A DNA stretch of 64,000 nucleotides from Spirodela intermedia (lineage: Eukaryota; Streptophyta; Magnoliopsida; Alismatales; Araceae): contig LR746271.1 in assembly GCA_902729315.2 (NCBI GenBank), positions 590,001-654,000 on the forward strand. The letters are read 5' to 3'. The number at the start of each line of letters is the position of its first letter. Within the stretch, counting starts at the first letter, position 1. The notes under the pieces were generated by a model. That model saw nothing but the letters and a program-made list of their open reading frames with translations. It was not told where the DNA came from and did no database searches. This document shows, in pieces, positions 34,007 through 46,935 of the stretch. Both the position numbers and the translations under genes were made by a program.

Positions 34007-36475
34007 ATGACGACGGTGACTGGAGAGTATACTTCCATCTCTACTCAGTTGTCTGCCATCTCCATCGCCACCAAGCACAACCAAGATGGTGCCACCGCCC
34101 TCTCCTCGTCTTGGCCGTCCCCTTCCCTGGGGGAGATCTCGGGGAAGAACAATGGCGAAGGTCCGCAAGGGATCGCTGCCGGGGAGGCCTCATCGGCGGG
34201 AAAGTCTTGGAAGTGCCCCGCTAGGTGTCCCCCTGGGCACGGTGAGGTAGTCTTCATGGAGGAACCCCGCTCCTCTTGGCCTGTTCCCTCGTGCGACGGC
34301 GCAAACAAGAAGAAGCAACCGCAGGGCCTTCGTCTGGTTTGGCTCTGCTCATCAGCCCGCGTCTACGCTCTTTTCTTTCTAGGGTTTCGTTCATTGCGGC
34401 TCGTATTTTTTATTTTCGTCGTGGTCATTATTTGTCGAAAATTGTTTTAGGAGGCCGCTCTGGTCCGGACTCCTTCCGCGGAAGAGATCACGGTGGCGGG
34501 ATCATCTTCTTCGCCGGAATCGGCATTCAATGGGGATCATGCTATACGTTCCCTCGCGATCAGCCTACCTGTTGATCTTCAGGAAAAAGAGCACGAGTGC
34601 AATGAGACATCGGGGGAGGAACGGCGTGCCTCAGACTTGGCCGTGGTCTCTTCTCCGCGCGAGGACCTGCCTCTTCCCATGACCAACATTCCCAGAGCGG
34701 CCCATCCTCCTCTTCTTCCTGCACCCCGGCAGCATCGGGAGAGGCCTCCGACGCGGAATGCTCGTAGGGGAAGGAATCATCAGCACTTCCTCCACCATCC
34801 CAATAATAGTGGCTATAATAATAACGATAACAGCCGCAATCACCAGCAGCAGCGACCTCGTCATCCCTCCAAAACTCACTTTCCTTCCCACCAGCAGCCA
34901 AATCATGTCGTCAATAGCAGCTTTTATCATCCCATGGAACAATCGATGATGGGCATCCCCAGTCTTGCTCCAGATTGGGTCTTCAATACGGTGCCGAATG
35001 CACAATGGGGAACGAATCCACTCCCCTCCACTTCATACTACATCAGTCCTGCCCCATCTCCGGAGAGCATGTTTCTTTATGGGTATCTTCCCGGACCGCA
35101 CTACGCCGGTGAGACGGTTTCTGATGTCTCTTTAGGATCTTCGTTCTTCTGATGGTTTCTGACTGGATGTTGCATTTGGTTGCATTTTTCTTTGGTTGCA
35201 GAAGGGTTCCCGTATTCTGCTCCTCCCTTTTCTCCCATCATGCCGCCACCTCCGGTTTGGAATCAGCCATATTTCGTGAATCCTCTTCATCCTACCGGCA
35301 AGGCAGCATTTCAGGACCAACCTCCTTATCAACCTCTGCCTCCAGATCTCTACCATCCTCCCACCGACGTTACTGGGCAAGAGATTCAGGGCGTTGATGT
35401 CAGACTGCGCAAACAGATTGAATATTACTTCAGGTGGTTTGCTCCTCAAAATGGTTTTATCTTTTGACGAGTTTATGAAATCATATTGCTAGTTTTATCC
35501 CTTTGTTCTACGTTTTGGTTTGTACCTGCTGTGCAGTGACGAGAATTTGATGAAAGATGGATACTTAAAGAAATGTATGGACAGCCATGGCTGGATTAGT
35601 GTTGGCACCATTGCGAAGTTTCCAAGGGTGAGCTATTGCATTGAACGAGAATATAATAATATTTTTATCTGCGAAAGGTTGTTTTTATCAATAGCATCCA
35701 TTGTCTGGTGGACGGGTTGAAATTTTTTGTTTTTGTGAGTTTCCAGGTATTAATTAACAGTAAAAGTCTGTGCCATTCTTATTAAGATCATTCTTAGCTT
35801 GCAGAGCGCATTCATTAATAAACTGCTTTTTTTTTTTTTCGCCTGATTGATCTATAAACTCTCCTTAATTAGAGAGCCTGGGTTTCTTGGATGATAGAAA
35901 AATGATATGCATGGTGGGTACATCTTGATGTACTCCTTTGTAAAACAAGTGCAGAGAAGGACCAAAAAAGAGACAAAACTTTATTGACCGCTTTGAGGGA
36001 ATCTACTTTTGTCTATCAGGAAACCTCTGTGAGCTATATATCACAGGAAGATTGTGTTGTGTTATAACTTTGATTTCAGATTACGACGACAGATTGCCGG
36101 TGCTGTTTTATCACCTTCGTTATGTATATTAGGAGTGACCGTTCTGTGATGAGGACGAAGAATGGTATGTAATTTCCCCCCACCATGACGGCGAAATCCG
36201 AGGGAAGTGTTTGGATTGTTTGAAAACTGTTAGTGTGGCGCCTTTCATAGGCAATATATTTCTGGGTCGCTGCGTGCAGTTGAGAAGTGCTCACTCTGTA
36301 TACTAATTTGGTTGTTGATTTTTTACACTATATTCATTGAAATGGGAAACAGATACAAATTGTGTTATTTTTTCATATGAGAGTTAAGGAAGCCGTGGCC
36401 ACCATTCATCATTAATTGTTTATTGGTGATGATTTCATATTTTTTTGTATGAGGAAAAGAATTTTGTGCGCATCA

Positions 36476-36506
<31 letters not shown>

Positions 36507-37505
36507 AGATGCTAATGGTGAGATGGCAACAATTTTACAAGCCTTTGCGTTATATTTTAGGAACAAATGAGTTCTGGCCCCCATCCTACATCCCCATACG
36601 ATTTTCTTACACGGAGACTTCTCCTTTTGTTTAGGAAGTTAGAAACCTGTGCCGTGTCCGGATGACTTGCCAAATCCATATTTTCCTAATTTTATGTGAT
36701 TGGCACATATGAATTTCAGATTTTTCTTGATATGGTAAAAAGATGTGTTCAGTCTGTACCCAATCCATTTGGAGACGCAGTCTTCCTGTTGAGTTGGCCA
36801 ATCATTTCGTTGTAGAAACACGAATTCTTCAATTATGTAATGGCAATAATTTCCAATTCGAGTCGTTAGTAGTTGGAACTCTCCTTATTCTGGCTGCTGG
36901 ATTTAGTTTTGATTATTTTCTTCCGCCTGAAACCTAGATGATCTCCTCTCTGTACTCTGTCAGTCGAACAAAGTTCCTTCTTTAATATTTTATTCGTTTC
37001 ATGTGTCTGTATGTTCATGGGAAAACATATGGGGAATGGAATATTTCTCCTAATCTAATTACATATATTCATTGAACTCGATGCCCATCATATCCTCTTT
37101 TAACTTGTCTCCTGCAAATGGGATGCTTACTGTTCTTGCTTTGCGCCTCTTCTGTGAATGATTATCATCGTGTATGCCCAATCCAATCCCTGGGTTGACT
37201 TTGCCCTCGTTGACTACCATGCGATCCTCAAAACCTTCTTACAGCGGTTAGATGATCTTCCTCCCTTGCAGGTTCAGATTTTGACCGGAGATGTGGATCT
37301 TATCATGGAGGCCATGCAGACCTCGGCCACCGTGGAAGTCTCTGTAAGGCTCCTCCCTGGCCACGACATGAACAAGGAGAGCCCCCATTTTCATCCAGAA
37401 AGATCTGAATTCCCTGCCTGTGATCTTCAGGCGAACAAGATGAGGAGGAGGGGCGAGTGGAGCAAGTGGGTACTTCAGCAGGGGCCCACCCTCGGCGATC
37501 AATAG
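34007..37505 (+). CDS. LARP1: La-related protein 1 (LARP1b/c type), La motif RNA-binding
   Basis: Cytoplasmic RNA-binding protein family tied to mRNA turnover and translation; Arabidopsis LARP1b/c have roles in senescence and stress. Exons: 34007-34246, 34451-35108, 35202-35433, 35537-35627, 37272-37343 and 37431-37505, giving 455 aa. The N-terminal half is low-complexity with Pro-, Asn- and Gln/His-rich stretches. The La motif spans about residues 355-430: RKQIEYYFSDENLMKDGYLKKCMD, GWISVGTIAKFPRV, then DLIMEAMQTSATVEVS. The C-terminus RRRGEWSKWVLQQGPT matches the LARP1b/c ending. Exons 2-6 are firm. The exon 1 donor is not: GAG/GTAGTC at 34246 keeps frame, but a stronger-looking CACG/GTGAGG four bases earlier does not. 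Intron 4 is 1.6 kb and contains a (CT)n tract near 36480-36508. Confidence 0.85.
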
Positions 37506-38217
37506 CGGCCACCATGGTTTGACCTGAGGAGAGCCAACTGTCCTATTCTTTTGAATCCCAGCTGACTCTTAACTGTACATAGAGACTATCAGGGAGGGTG
37601 GGGAGGGTTGACTTTGGCTGGGACAAGGGGTCCCACCGGTCCTTAAAACTCAGCGTCTGTGATGGTGGTGACTCTCAGAGCAATGGCTCCTTCCTAGTCT
37701 CCTCTTCTCTTCTCCTGCCCCCTCCATCTTTTGTCGAATTTCTGTGGAAGAGGGGCATACAAGCAATTTGGAGGGCGTTATGGCTAAGATGGCGATTGTT
37801 GTTCCCATGTGGGACCCACATGTAGAGTCAATAGACCGGGCCCATAAGGCATAGTCAACACTAGCGACACGGGGGGTGGGAGGAGGAAATGTCGGGCGGC
37901 CATGCTCGGAGGGCTCTGTCATGAGGCATAATGGGCCGGCCTAATATTACGTACAAAATTTCTGACTGTTTATTGGGTCTGTGATCGCAATGACGTCCTA
38001 TAATCGGCCCAATAAGCCAGACTCGAGTGTTACAGGACCGGGCGGTTCGTGGGAACCGGGGACTGGCCGGGTCTGGGCGTGCGTCACCAGCGATGGGTTG
38101 ACCGTACGGTCCGGTGCCTCGCGCCTCCACCACAAGCTCCGTTATGCCGGTGTTCACCTCGTACTACAAGCCCCCTGTGAAAAAATCGAAGGCAAAGCCA
38201 AACCCCCCTCGCCCCTA

Positions 38218-38249
<32 letters not shown>

Positions 38250-38295
38250 ATCTGTCTCGCTCTGTGTAGACCAAAAGGACCAAAAATCTCCAACG
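37506..38295. other. Intergenic between LARP1 and SWI3C
   Basis: No gene seen. It carries GGCCCA/TGGGCC cores near 37930-38020 and a CT tract at about 38219-38260 in the presumed SWI3C leader. Confidence 0.55.
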
Positions 38296-41200
38296 ATGTC
38301 ACCAGCAGCGCCCCCTTCTTTGGGCGCTGGAGGTATGTACTAAAACCCGCTTGGCGAAAGCATCTCCTCCTCTGCAGTCGTCAATTTCGGCTGGTTTATC
38401 TCTCCTAGGGTTTTTCAATTCGTTTGTTGTTTTTGCTGATATTTTGGTTGCATCCGGATGTTTTGTAATTTTTTCGTCCCCAAATCGCATCGCAACAAAA
38501 TGCTCGGGTGCCTTTTGGTCAGATCCCCGCCTCAGGTGGAAGAAACGGAAGGGGGAGAGCAATCTGGGGAGCAGCACCAAGAAGCAGAAGCAACCCCCGA
38601 TCACCAAACAGGACGAGGAGGAGGATGAGGATGAGGAGGAAACCGGCACGGCTAGTGCCACGCCGGCGGCGCCGGAGGAAGAAGACGAGGACCAGGATCT
38701 GGTTACCAATCCCAATGCCGAGACGGTCCTGGATCTCCGCGAGGGCGAGGTCGTTGCGGAGAGGGGACGACGTATCTCTGACTTCCCTTTGGTTGTCCGA
38801 CACTTGGTTAATCGTCCCCATCCTACCGTCCTCGCAATTGTCTCCGCTGAGCGGTCAGTTGCCTCTGGTAACGCCTACTCGGGACTCCCTATCCAACTCG
38901 AGAATATCTCGCACGGCCAGCTTCAGGTTCTTTCGGCGATCCTTCCCGACCACCCCTCTCTTGCATTAGTGGAACCGGATAAGCCGCCTGCATACGTGTG
39001 TACTCCCCCGGCTCTGATGGAGGGAAAGGGGATATCGAAGCAATTCGGAAATGAGTGTCTCCTTGTGCCTGTGCACTCTGGTAAGTCAATCATTTTTTCT
39101 CTTTTTTTAATGTTTTTTATCGATGTTTCCTGATCTCCTTGTTCTTTGTTGCCACTGCGTGCAGATTGGTTCAATCCGTCCACAGTGCACAGGATGGAGC
39201 GGCAGGTAGTGCCACATTTCTTTTCTGGGAAATCTAATGATCATACCCCGGAAAGGTATATGCTTCTCCGAAACAAGATAGTGGCCAAGTACTTGGAAAA
39301 TCCAGCGAGGAAGTTGTCGCTAGCAGATTGTCAGGGTCTAGCTCCCAGCAATGGAAGTGATCTATATGACCTAAGCCGTATAGTAAGGTTCCTGGACCAT
39401 TGGGGAATCATCAATTACTTGGCTTTGTTGGGTCGTCGTGAGCCTAAGACTGGTGATGCTGTTCTCCGGGAGGAAAACGACGGGGAGCTCCTTGTGCATG
39501 TAGCTGCACTGAAATCTATTGATAGCTTGGTGCAGTTTGATAGGCCGAGGAGCAGTTACAGACCAGAAGATCTTACTGTTCTCTCTTCTTCCTCGGGTCT
39601 GGGGGGCTCCAGTGGTGAAAGTCATGATTTAGATCACCAGATAAGGGAAAGACTTTCAGAACATGGTTGTAACTACTGTTCACGCCCTTTGACGCAGATA
39701 CATTATCAGTCTCAGAAAGAGGTATTTCCCTCTTCGACCACTCCTAGTTTATAATTTCGTTTTCGTGTTAGAACTATAATAGTTTGACATTCCCATTTTG
39801 ATGGTGGGGTCAGGGGAAGGGTAAACTATAGACGTAGAGGACTGATGCAAGGAGAGTGAAGAAATATGGGGACAAAGGCAGATTGAGATAGATGAACTGG
39901 GATAAAGGAGAGACCAATTGACATGAAGTTGCAGCAGATGAATATCTCTGGGATAGAGAGGGCGAAGCAAGGAAGGGGAACAGAATGGTGCTTACCGACG
40001 AGAATGACAAACTTCCACTTAGAGTTGGATGCTTGCTTAATATAGGCAATTAGTTAGGCAGTAGCGCAAGGGGTTAGGGCTTAAGAGAGTGGGAAGTTGT
40101 GTTCAGCGAAAGATTGTAGCAAATGGTGAGACATGCAAGAAATTATGCCTTGAAGTTCAGGAAATAAGAATGGATGTGCGGAACCTAATGGCGGGAGAGG
40201 TGAGGGGAGCTTGGTCTCTGGAATTGGCTTCACGAAACGGCCTAAACATTGATAGATTGGATATTCTGTTGGCTGGGATTTTCGTGGCATATGGCCCAAA
40301 GTTATTATATCTTTTAGTGTATTTGTCTACAGTCTATTCCAAAGTGTGGGTGGCCATAAGCTTACCTTTAGGCTGGAAGGGAGATGGGATACCAAGATGG
40401 GACATCAGTGAAGTGTCTCAGCCTCTTGTTTTAAAGGGTGCTTCTTCCTAGTTTACTATTTGAATAAAACGGATAATATGTTGTCACGTGGATTCCGGTA
40501 ATTCTTCCGCATCACTTCATTTAAAGAATAGTTATTTTATTTTTCTGGCCAGAAAGAGATCAATATTTGATTTTTATGGTGGAAATTCAAGTTGAATGCA
40601 TTCCTGAAGTCGCAGGAAAGTGGAAAAATCGATAGGCCTTATAATGTTTCAGGTATTTGTAGTGATCAACGCTGAAGGTTCTGTTCTCCAATTATATGGT
40701 CTTGTTTGGTTTTTAGTATGTATGATAAGATATGCCACATTGTGGTCCAGTTTTCAAGGTGTTCTGTGACTTATTATGAAAGTAATTTATTCTCTAAGAT
40801 TTAATGGTGCTCTGAGCCATTTTCAGAAATATTTTCTTTCCTTTACGCATCATAAATGAAGCAAGCTTGTGATGTCATTGACACATTGTCGAAATCATTC
40901 TAGGCTCGTTAGGTTGTTTCAAAGAGCCTTGAATTTTGCTACATCCTACTCTCTGTTCACATTAGTATTCTTGGCCACAAAAAAATACATTTAAGTGATC
41001 ATTGGAGTTGAATAGAATCCTTTGGGTGCTCAATCCTTGAATAATCTGTCTTCATTTGCGTCAGAGCCTGTGAAGTTTAAGGTCACTCTTCTTTTTCCCC
41101 TATGAAAAAGTGTGTATGCTCTCTGACTATACCGATTGTCAGCGATCACACCTTTTATTTTCAATCATTGTTGGTCCCTTGTCTTAGCCAACTGAGGTTG

Positions 41201-44200
41201 GGGATGAGAACTTGATTTTGGTCTTCTTTTAGAGAGTTAGCAACGATTGAACAAAAATCACTAGCAGTCACTTACATCACCATCTTGTTAGTGGTTAAAC
41301 CTCCTGTACTCCAGTCTATTGAGCTCTTCTTGGTTGCCAATAACCCTACTACTAGACATGAAGGTGCTAGCTCGCATTTACATGTGCGTCATTTTACCTG
41401 ATAAACGTCAAACTTTGTATCTCAGCTCGTGACAAGAATGTTTGAGTTCCCTCGGACATAAACTCCAGGTTTTCTTCACCAACTGCTTTAAAAAGATTTC
41501 TGTGGAAGTCCACAATAGAAGAGACTATAAATTAAAAAAAAAAAAAGAGTTTAACAGTTGTCTAGGAGCGCTAAATTATTTAACTCTTCCCTTGTAATTA
41601 ATGCTTTCTGACATTCTTGCTTAGGCAGTGAGCTTTAGGGTTTGGATACTTGATTTTTCATATAATGGAAGGTGCATGTTTAAATCTTCTTTCCTTCCTC
41701 TTAATTATACTAAATAAACACTGCTGAATCCATCTAAGACTCTCGTATTGGGGTGAACCACCATTGGAGTCTAGTCGTAGGAGGTACTTTTGAAGCTAAA
41801 AATAAATAAATCTGATTCTTATTTTGGATATCGTTTCCTGTTTTGAGTAATAAATTCTGGGATCACCATCTCCTGAAAATGACGTTTCCTCATCTCAAAT
41901 TTCTACGTCATTGTCATTGTGCCCTTTTGCTGGGGATGCATTCAGATGATATACACAAGGACTGATATTAAATGGAGCATTGCTTTCTGTAATCTCTTGA
42001 GATGCAGTAATCAAATTTAGTGATGTTCATTGTGCATACTGATCTGGATACCCGATCTGGATGCTTTTAAACGGAAGGGTGTTATGGTCTTTTCACCATC
42101 AATTAAGAAAACTCCAAATAATAGTCTCCCAAAAAGCTAATACGCTGTTGAAGCAGATAATTAATTTCTTGATGATTATGCAGGGTAGGCAAGGTTGACA
42201 GGATCAGTTTATTGTGTCCATTGTCTTCAGCAAACTATAGAATGGCGCCATTAATCGTGCATATCAAGGAACTTCTGACCTCATTGATCAACAAACTAAC
42301 AATGCATCGTAGAGCTCAATGATGATCCTTCTACGAATGTAGATATTATGGTGGATGGTAGCTTCTCGGGGACACACTGGTTAACTCTATTTCTATTCCA
42401 TCTTGTTCGCAGGCCGATTTATCCCTTTGCTCTGATTGCTTCCACGAAGGGAGATTCATTGTCGGCCACTCAAGTGCCAGCTTCTCTAGGGTCGAGTCCC
42501 TGAACCAGTCATGTGACCTCAATGGGGATCACTGGTCCGACCAAGAGACCCTCCTGCTGCTGGAAGCTCTCGAAGTCTTCAACGATAACTGGAATGAGAT
42601 TGCAGACCATGTCGGCACAAAGTCAAAGGCACAGTGCATACTGCACTTCCTGCGCCTTCCAATGGAGGACGGTCTGCTGGAGAGCATCCATGTCCCAGGC
42701 ACAAATTCATCGGACTCAGCCGAAGGCATAAACAAGGATGCAAATGGTAATCATTCATCTCATTTTCTGGGTAATTTTTATCTGATTTTTTTCTTCTTGG
42801 GTTCACCCAAAATTCCCTGCCTGTTCCAGGTGTTTGTCTAGCAGATGCTGGTGCCAGTGCTCGGCTGCCATTTGGCGATTCCGGGAACCCTCTTATGTCT
42901 CTGGTAAATGATCACAGCTTCTTTGCTCCTTTCATTGTTGAAAGAATACTTACATAATTGAAGGTAAATAAAGGCTCTCTGGAGAGTGAGCAAGCATGCC
43001 TGGCCTTCAGCCTTGTGATTTCCAAAAACTTTCCAATTTTGATGAACCTGATTCAGATATCATTGTTGATCTGAAGGTCTCTGTGATCATGCGAGTTTAA
43101 TGAACTTTGTTGCACCCCAATAATCTTACCTGATCATTGTTTAAATAAAACCAGTGTGTAGATGAAGGTGAGGCGGAATGGGATTCATTCATATGTTAAT
43201 GGGGGTTGTGTTCAAAATGATCCGAAGGTGTGAGATCTGGGGAGCTTTGGTTTGCGGAGAGGATTAAACGAGCTTGAAGAACATGATTGGGCCTGAATAA
43301 TCTTCTCTGATCATCAGCTTTTCAACAAAAAAATTTCCATTTTGTCGATTCTCCGCGCTGCGATGGCAGCAGATGGTGTGTTATTTAACCATATTTGGTT
43401 CCTAACCTTTGGTTGAGGCGCTCCAGGTTGCCTTTCTGGCCGCAGCAGTGGGGCCGAGAGTCGGTGCAGCTTGCGCTGGTGCAGCATTATCTGTGTTGAC
43501 CAAAGAGGAGACGAGGGCAGACAGGTGATCATCATCTCTCAATCGTGTATGGCAGTAACTGATTAATTCTCTGATCGATGGGAAGAGAAGCTAACGGATG
43601 ATTTGACGAATTAATGGCAGATTCCACGCGGAGAACTCAAATTCGGCGCATCACAGAGGTTTGGTGACGATCGTTTTTCGTGATTGTCCGGGACTCTTTG
43701 TCGATCTGTTTGTAAGATGTTTCAGTGGACGATCGGTTTCAGAGAACGCTGTGGGAGGAGGAGGTCAGGGTACAGAGGATGGTGGAGCTTCCTCTGCTCT
43801 TTCTATCGACAAGGTCAAAGCCGCTGCCATGTCCGGTCTATCTGCTGCGGCTACGAAGGCGAAGCTATTCGCGGATCAGGAGGAGAGGGAGATCCAGAGA
43901 TTAGTCGCGGCGATCGTTCACCACCAGGTCTGCGTTTCCGAACATACTTCGTTTTCTCGGAAGTCTCTGGATCCCTCTCGGCAGATCGTTCACGCTCCCA
44001 TTCTGTGCAGTTGAAGAGGCTCGAGATGAAGCTGAAGCAGTTCGCGGAGGTGGAGGCGCTGCTGATGAAGGAGTGCGAGCAGGCGGAGAGGACGAAGCAG
44101 CGGTTCGCAGCGGAGCGCGTCAGGATGTCGTCGGCGAGGTTCTCCCCGGCGGCGGCGGGCCACGCTGCTCCAGATCCGGCGGCGGGGGCGCCGCCCGGCA

Positions 44201-44496
44201 ACCCGAGCGCGCGCCAGCCGGTCATCGCGCAGCCGGGCGTCTCCTTCTACGGCGGCAATCCGGCGAGCCATCCGCAGGTTCCGCCGTTCTTGCCGCGCCA
44301 GCACCCGGCATTCCCCTTCGGGCCTCGCGTGCCGCTCTCTGCTATCCACCCCTCGCCGTCCTCCTCGTCACCGTCGCCGGTGGTGGCGGCGAATGCGATG
44401 GCCAGCGGCTCCGGCACTGCCGGCGGCGCCCCCTCTAACCATTACCCATTGTTGAGACCCTTGCCGGGCAACAGCAACAGCACGAACATAGGTTGA
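38296..44496 (+). CDS. SWI3C: SWI/SNF chromatin-remodelling subunit SWI3C
   Basis: Core scaffold subunit of plant SWI/SNF complexes, nuclear. Nine exons: 38296-38332, 38523-39080, 39165-39721, 42413-42746, 42830-42903, 43427-43524, 43621-43658, 43743-43927 and 44011-44496; the model closes at 788 aa, near the length of the Arabidopsis protein. After an acidic, basic-patched N-terminus (RWKKRKGE), the SWIRM domain occupies about residues 190-295 ([33 protein letters not shown]). A zinc-binding CNYCSRPL...[10 protein letters not shown] motif is split by the 2.7-kb intron 3. The SANT domain is at about 422-470 ([39 protein letters not shown]). [25 protein letters not shown] segment follows, then the coiled coil of exons 8-9 ([21 protein letters not shown]). 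The Pro/Gly/Ser-rich tail ends at TGA. The SANT-zinc finger combination and order separate SWI3C from SWI3A/B/D. Confidence 0.95.
41138..42049 (+). repeat. Dispersed 0.9-kb repeat, copy 1, inside SWI3C intron 3
   Basis: This intronic segment has a second, diverged copy in the same orientation downstream of the gene (44663-45130 and 48206-48479). Shared landmarks in order: AGCGATCACACCTT, GAGAGTTAGCA, CATCTTGTT, CCCTACTACT, GACATGAAGGTGC, GTGACAAGAATGTTT, TTAGGGTTTGGAT, TTAAATCTTCTTTCCTTC, CCACCATTG, GATTCTTATTTTGGA and TACTGATCTGG. No coding potential was recognised. It may be a transposon piece or a segmental duplication. Confidence 0.8.
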
Positions 44497-44662
44497 AGAA
44501 AGACGATTGACGAACTTGCCACGTCATCTCCAAATATCTTCCTCCCCGCGCAATTTCCGACCGGTAGATGGATATATACCGACGACGATGAGAATTTTCA
44601 AATTTCAACGGCACCAACTAAATTTCAAGAAAGTGGCCGTTACGACGAAAAAAGAGGTAAAT

Positions 44663-45130
44663 CGCCAGCAATCACACCTTCTCAGCCAGCGGAGGGCTGG
44701 GGATGAGAGCCTGTTTCTTGGCTCCTTCTAGGGAGAGTTAGCAGCGATTGAACAGACCACTAGCAATCACCCACACCACCATCTTGTTCGTGATCTAACC
44801 TTCTTGGCTGTCAAGAACCCTACTACTGGACATGAAGGTGCCAGCTCAGCATTCACATGAGCTAGTCCCTGCATCTCAGCTCATGACAAGAATGTTTTCT
44901 TCACCAAAATGCTTTAAATGAGATAATAATAAAATAATTCTAACATTAATTTAATTATTCCACTATAGTAAATGCTTTGTGACATTCCTACTTAGGGAGT
45001 GAGTTTTAGGGTTTGGATGCTTGATTATTTTTAGATAAATGGAAGTGCATGCTTAAATCTTCTTTCCTTCTTTTAAATTATACTAAAAAAATATTTCTAA
45101 ATCGATCTAAGAATCTTTTATCAGGGTAAA
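44663..45130 (+). repeat. Dispersed repeat copy 2, left part
   Basis: Matches 41138-41750 with substitutions and small indels. It starts only about 170 bp after the SWI3C stop codon. It ends in GTAAA, where a 3-kb insertion interrupts it; the homology resumes at 48206. Confidence 0.8.
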
Positions 45131-45801
45131 TGATCATGTTTTAGTTGTTGAATTTAAACATGCCAAACTTAATATTTATACTAAACTTAGATATTGGAAA
45201 TTAACTTTAAAATTCTAGTGAGTTTAGGTTGATCCTCATGGATGATTCTCAAATATAATATCAAATTTTGTTTTCAAATACTCGTTAAATCAAGTTGGCA
45301 AAAGGAACTATGCGACTTGCTACGGTGAATAAAATTAAAAGAAATAGAAATAAATTTAGTTACTCTATATAGTGCGTCACCCACTTGTTATAGAAGAACT
45401 TGGAGACAAATAACGATGAAATGAAAACCGAAAAAGAGGTGAAAAATCATCATCTACTGATCAAATCAATTAAACAATAAAAACATAGATTAACCCTCTT
45501 TAGATTCATGCCACTTAGAAATTTAAAGAGGGATGGTGCAGTAAATTAAAGTAATAAATGAAAGCAATAATAGATGAAATAAAATCTCCTTTTGATCCAT
45601 ATGTCACTTAGAGATTTAAAGAGGAAGAATGTATGCTAAATCAAATCGTAGAAAATAACCATAGAAAATAGTAGAAAAGGCCTTAATCTACAACCTTCTC
45701 ACCACTCTCCATTTGTCACACATGAGAGATTTATGATGGGGGAAAAGGAAGGTCAGATCATTGTCATTGCCTCCATGAACACTATAGCTACTGTTGTTGT
45801 C

Positions 45802-46060
45802 ATCATGCTTGGCTCCTCTACTTGTCATGGAGTAGGGAATTACTCAGCTGCTGTTGCCGTTGCTGTCGAGAGTGCTGCTGTTATCATGCTTGGCTCCTCC
45901 TCTACTTGTCATGGAGCAGGGAAGCACTTAGCCAATGTTGCCATTGCTGTTGAGAGCACTGCTATCATCATGCTTGGCTCCTCCTCTACTTGTCATGCAG
46001 GAGGGGGAGCTCACAGCCACTATCATCACTGTCATGCTTGACTCCTACTCTTCCTATCAT
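45802..46060 (+). repeat. Tandem array, three full units of about 82 bp plus a partial
   Basis: Units start at 45802, 45883 and 45967 with ATCATGCTTGGCTCCTC and ACTTGTCATG; a degraded fourth begins at about 46031. Steps are 81, 84 and about 65 bp. The array stays in one open frame (from 45733) and would encode repeats of IMLGSSSTCHG plus a Val/Ala-rich segment. The open frame is probably a by-product of near-triplet periodicity. Confidence 0.8.
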
Positions 46061-46510
46061 GTAAGAGGGGAGCTTGCAGTTGTCATCACCATTGTTGTGT
46101 TACTATGGCGCCATCATCATCTAATGCTGCTGTTGCACTATTGTTGCTGTCCACCAATGCCGCCATTATTGCTACTATCTCTGCCTGTCATATGGAGAGA
46201 GGTCGGTTGGTACTCTTGTTGTTGATGCCTTTGGTTTTGATATTATAATGTTAAAATTTATTTATTGTAGAACTCACTGAATATTCAATAATGTTCATGA
46301 GAGCTTATGTTAAAGATTTAATATTTTTAAGAATTATTCAATATATATAATGTTATTACTCTCTGATTCTATGACTAACAAAAAAAAACAATGGTTGATC
46401 CTTGAGATCTTTATATGTTGGAACTAATACAACATCATGCACTTTGTATATAAGTACATAAACTTTAGTATCAATACAAGTGTTAAAATATCTAAAACAT
46501 CTTACAATAT

Positions 46511-46935
46511 TAGAGTTATTTGCAAGATTAGAACTTAGAACTTGGACAACAATACATCAAAACCCTTAGTGAAGAAACACTTGAAAATTCACAAAATATC
46601 AAGTAAGATGCAAGTCTCAAATTTAAATCTGTCTGGCAACAAGTTAGAAGGTTCAATGAAGAAATACCTAAAAAATCACAAAGTAACAAGTCACTTGTTA
46701 GATTCAAACTTGAAACCTAGACAATGATAAATAAGAAGTTTCAATGAATAAATATTTGAAAAATCTCAAAGTAACAAAGTCACTTGCAAGATTTGAATTC
46801 AAAACTTGGACAATGATATGTTGGAAGACTCAGTGAAGAAACTCTTAGAAAATCATGAAATATCAAGTCAGGTGCAAGTCTTGAACCTATAATCCATATG
46901 ACGACAAGTTGGAACCTTTGGTGAGAAGATATTTG
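46511..46935 (+). repeat. Degenerate tandem array with a unit of about 80-90 bp
   Basis: About five diverged units share GTGAAGAAAC, TTGAAAAATC, CAAAGTAACAAGTCAC, TTGCAAGA and ACTTGGACAA in that order. The strand is arbitrary. No function assigned. Confidence 0.65.

Noticed and set aside
40089..40451. 120-codon frame inside SWI3C intron 3
   Set aside because: No similarity recognised; it lies inside an intron whose flanking exons splice perfectly in frame.
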